The notes under the pieces are model-generated. The model had not been told where the DNA came from. It searched no databases and saw only the letters and a list, made by a program, of their open reading frames with translations. 36,025 bases of DNA from Ichthyophonus hoferi (Eukaryota > Opisthokonta > Ichthyosporea > Ichthyophonida > Ichthyophonidae): contig NAOQ01000325.1 of NCBI GenBank assembly GCA_002751075.1, positions 1 through 36,025 on the forward strand, given 5' to 3'. Of the stretch, positions 35,763 to 36,025 are shown in pieces. How positions within the stretch are numbered: the first letter of the stretch is position 1; every line of letters begins with the position of its first letter. The position numbers and the translations under genes are program-made.

Positions 35763-36025
35763 CTACCATAAGGAATAGCAATAGTCAGATATAATTGGTA
35801 TAAGGAGAGGTGATGGGCAGTCTAATGGGACTAACAACGGAAGAGTATATTTAAGTATGTATGATAATATACGCGTTAGTGTGGTAGTATAGCCATACAG
35901 TAGAATGGTAAGCGTATTAATTCCATAGGATTATAACTGATAATATGCAAAGGTTTGAACGCAAATAAAGGAATACCAAACATTAAAGAAAAAGCAAAAA
36001 AAAAAAAAGCAAAAAAAAAAAAAAA
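35763..36025 (-). other. SLX4 intron running off the right edge
   Basis: No coding sequence is visible above the acceptor at 35763. The last 45 bases are A-runs broken by GC, so the window, and perhaps the contig, ends in a low-complexity tract. Confidence 0.6.

Noticed and set aside
1-36025. Virus-like or LTR elements, large DNA transposons, CRISPR arrays, rRNA
   Set aside because: No reverse transcriptase, integrase, transposase or capsid motif, no long terminal repeats and no spacer-repeat pattern were seen by eye. Short non-coding elements could still be missed without a repeat search.

Overview
This window looks like AT-rich nuclear DNA of an animal or close relative. It shows multi-exon genes with canonical GT/AG introns of roughly 36 to 500 nt, a mitochondrial HSP60, an SLX4 C-terminus and an LRRC20-like gene. 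Compact genes, very short introns and many microsatellites would suit a sponge, but that is inference and no species marker is visible. No rRNA, tRNA, CRISPR array or virus-like element could be supported.

Layout from left to right. (1) Positions 1-4727, plus strand: the 3' half of a gene of unknown identity, with a helical (HEAT/ARM-like) part followed by a long Ser- and Lys-rich tail in eight exons. Upstream of its first visible exon lies a decayed copy of that exon. (2) 5036-5256, minus: a lone first exon of a mitochondrial aspartyl-tRNA synthetase with a targeting peptide; no later exons are visible where they should be. (3) 7848-11150, minus: a complete six-exon cationic amino acid transporter (SLC7/CAT type, 593 aa). 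(4) 15537-16046, minus: an intronless gene for a small secreted, probably GPI-anchored Cys-containing protein, with a TATA box and a spaced array of CCAAT boxes. (5) 17230-23440, minus: a complete twelve-coding-exon HSP60 gene (573 aa) with a 5'UTR intron, paired heat-shock-element-like sites and a predicted 3'UTR intron just after the stop codon. (6) 26930-29480, minus: an LRRC20-like leucine-rich-repeat gene with tiny exons and one 36-nt intron. (7) 32181-35762, minus: the C-terminal seven exons or fewer of SLX4, the nuclease scaffold, ending with its SLX1-binding domain; its 5' part lies beyond the right edge.

The genes do not form an obvious pathway. HSP60 and the AspRS exon are both mitochondrial, but the AspRS piece seems incomplete. 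All exon joins were read by eye from splice signals and checked for phase, so whole-gene frames are consistent except where stated. The intergenic stretches (about 2-4 kb each) are AT-rich and mostly empty, with a few more GC-rich islets listed as findings.
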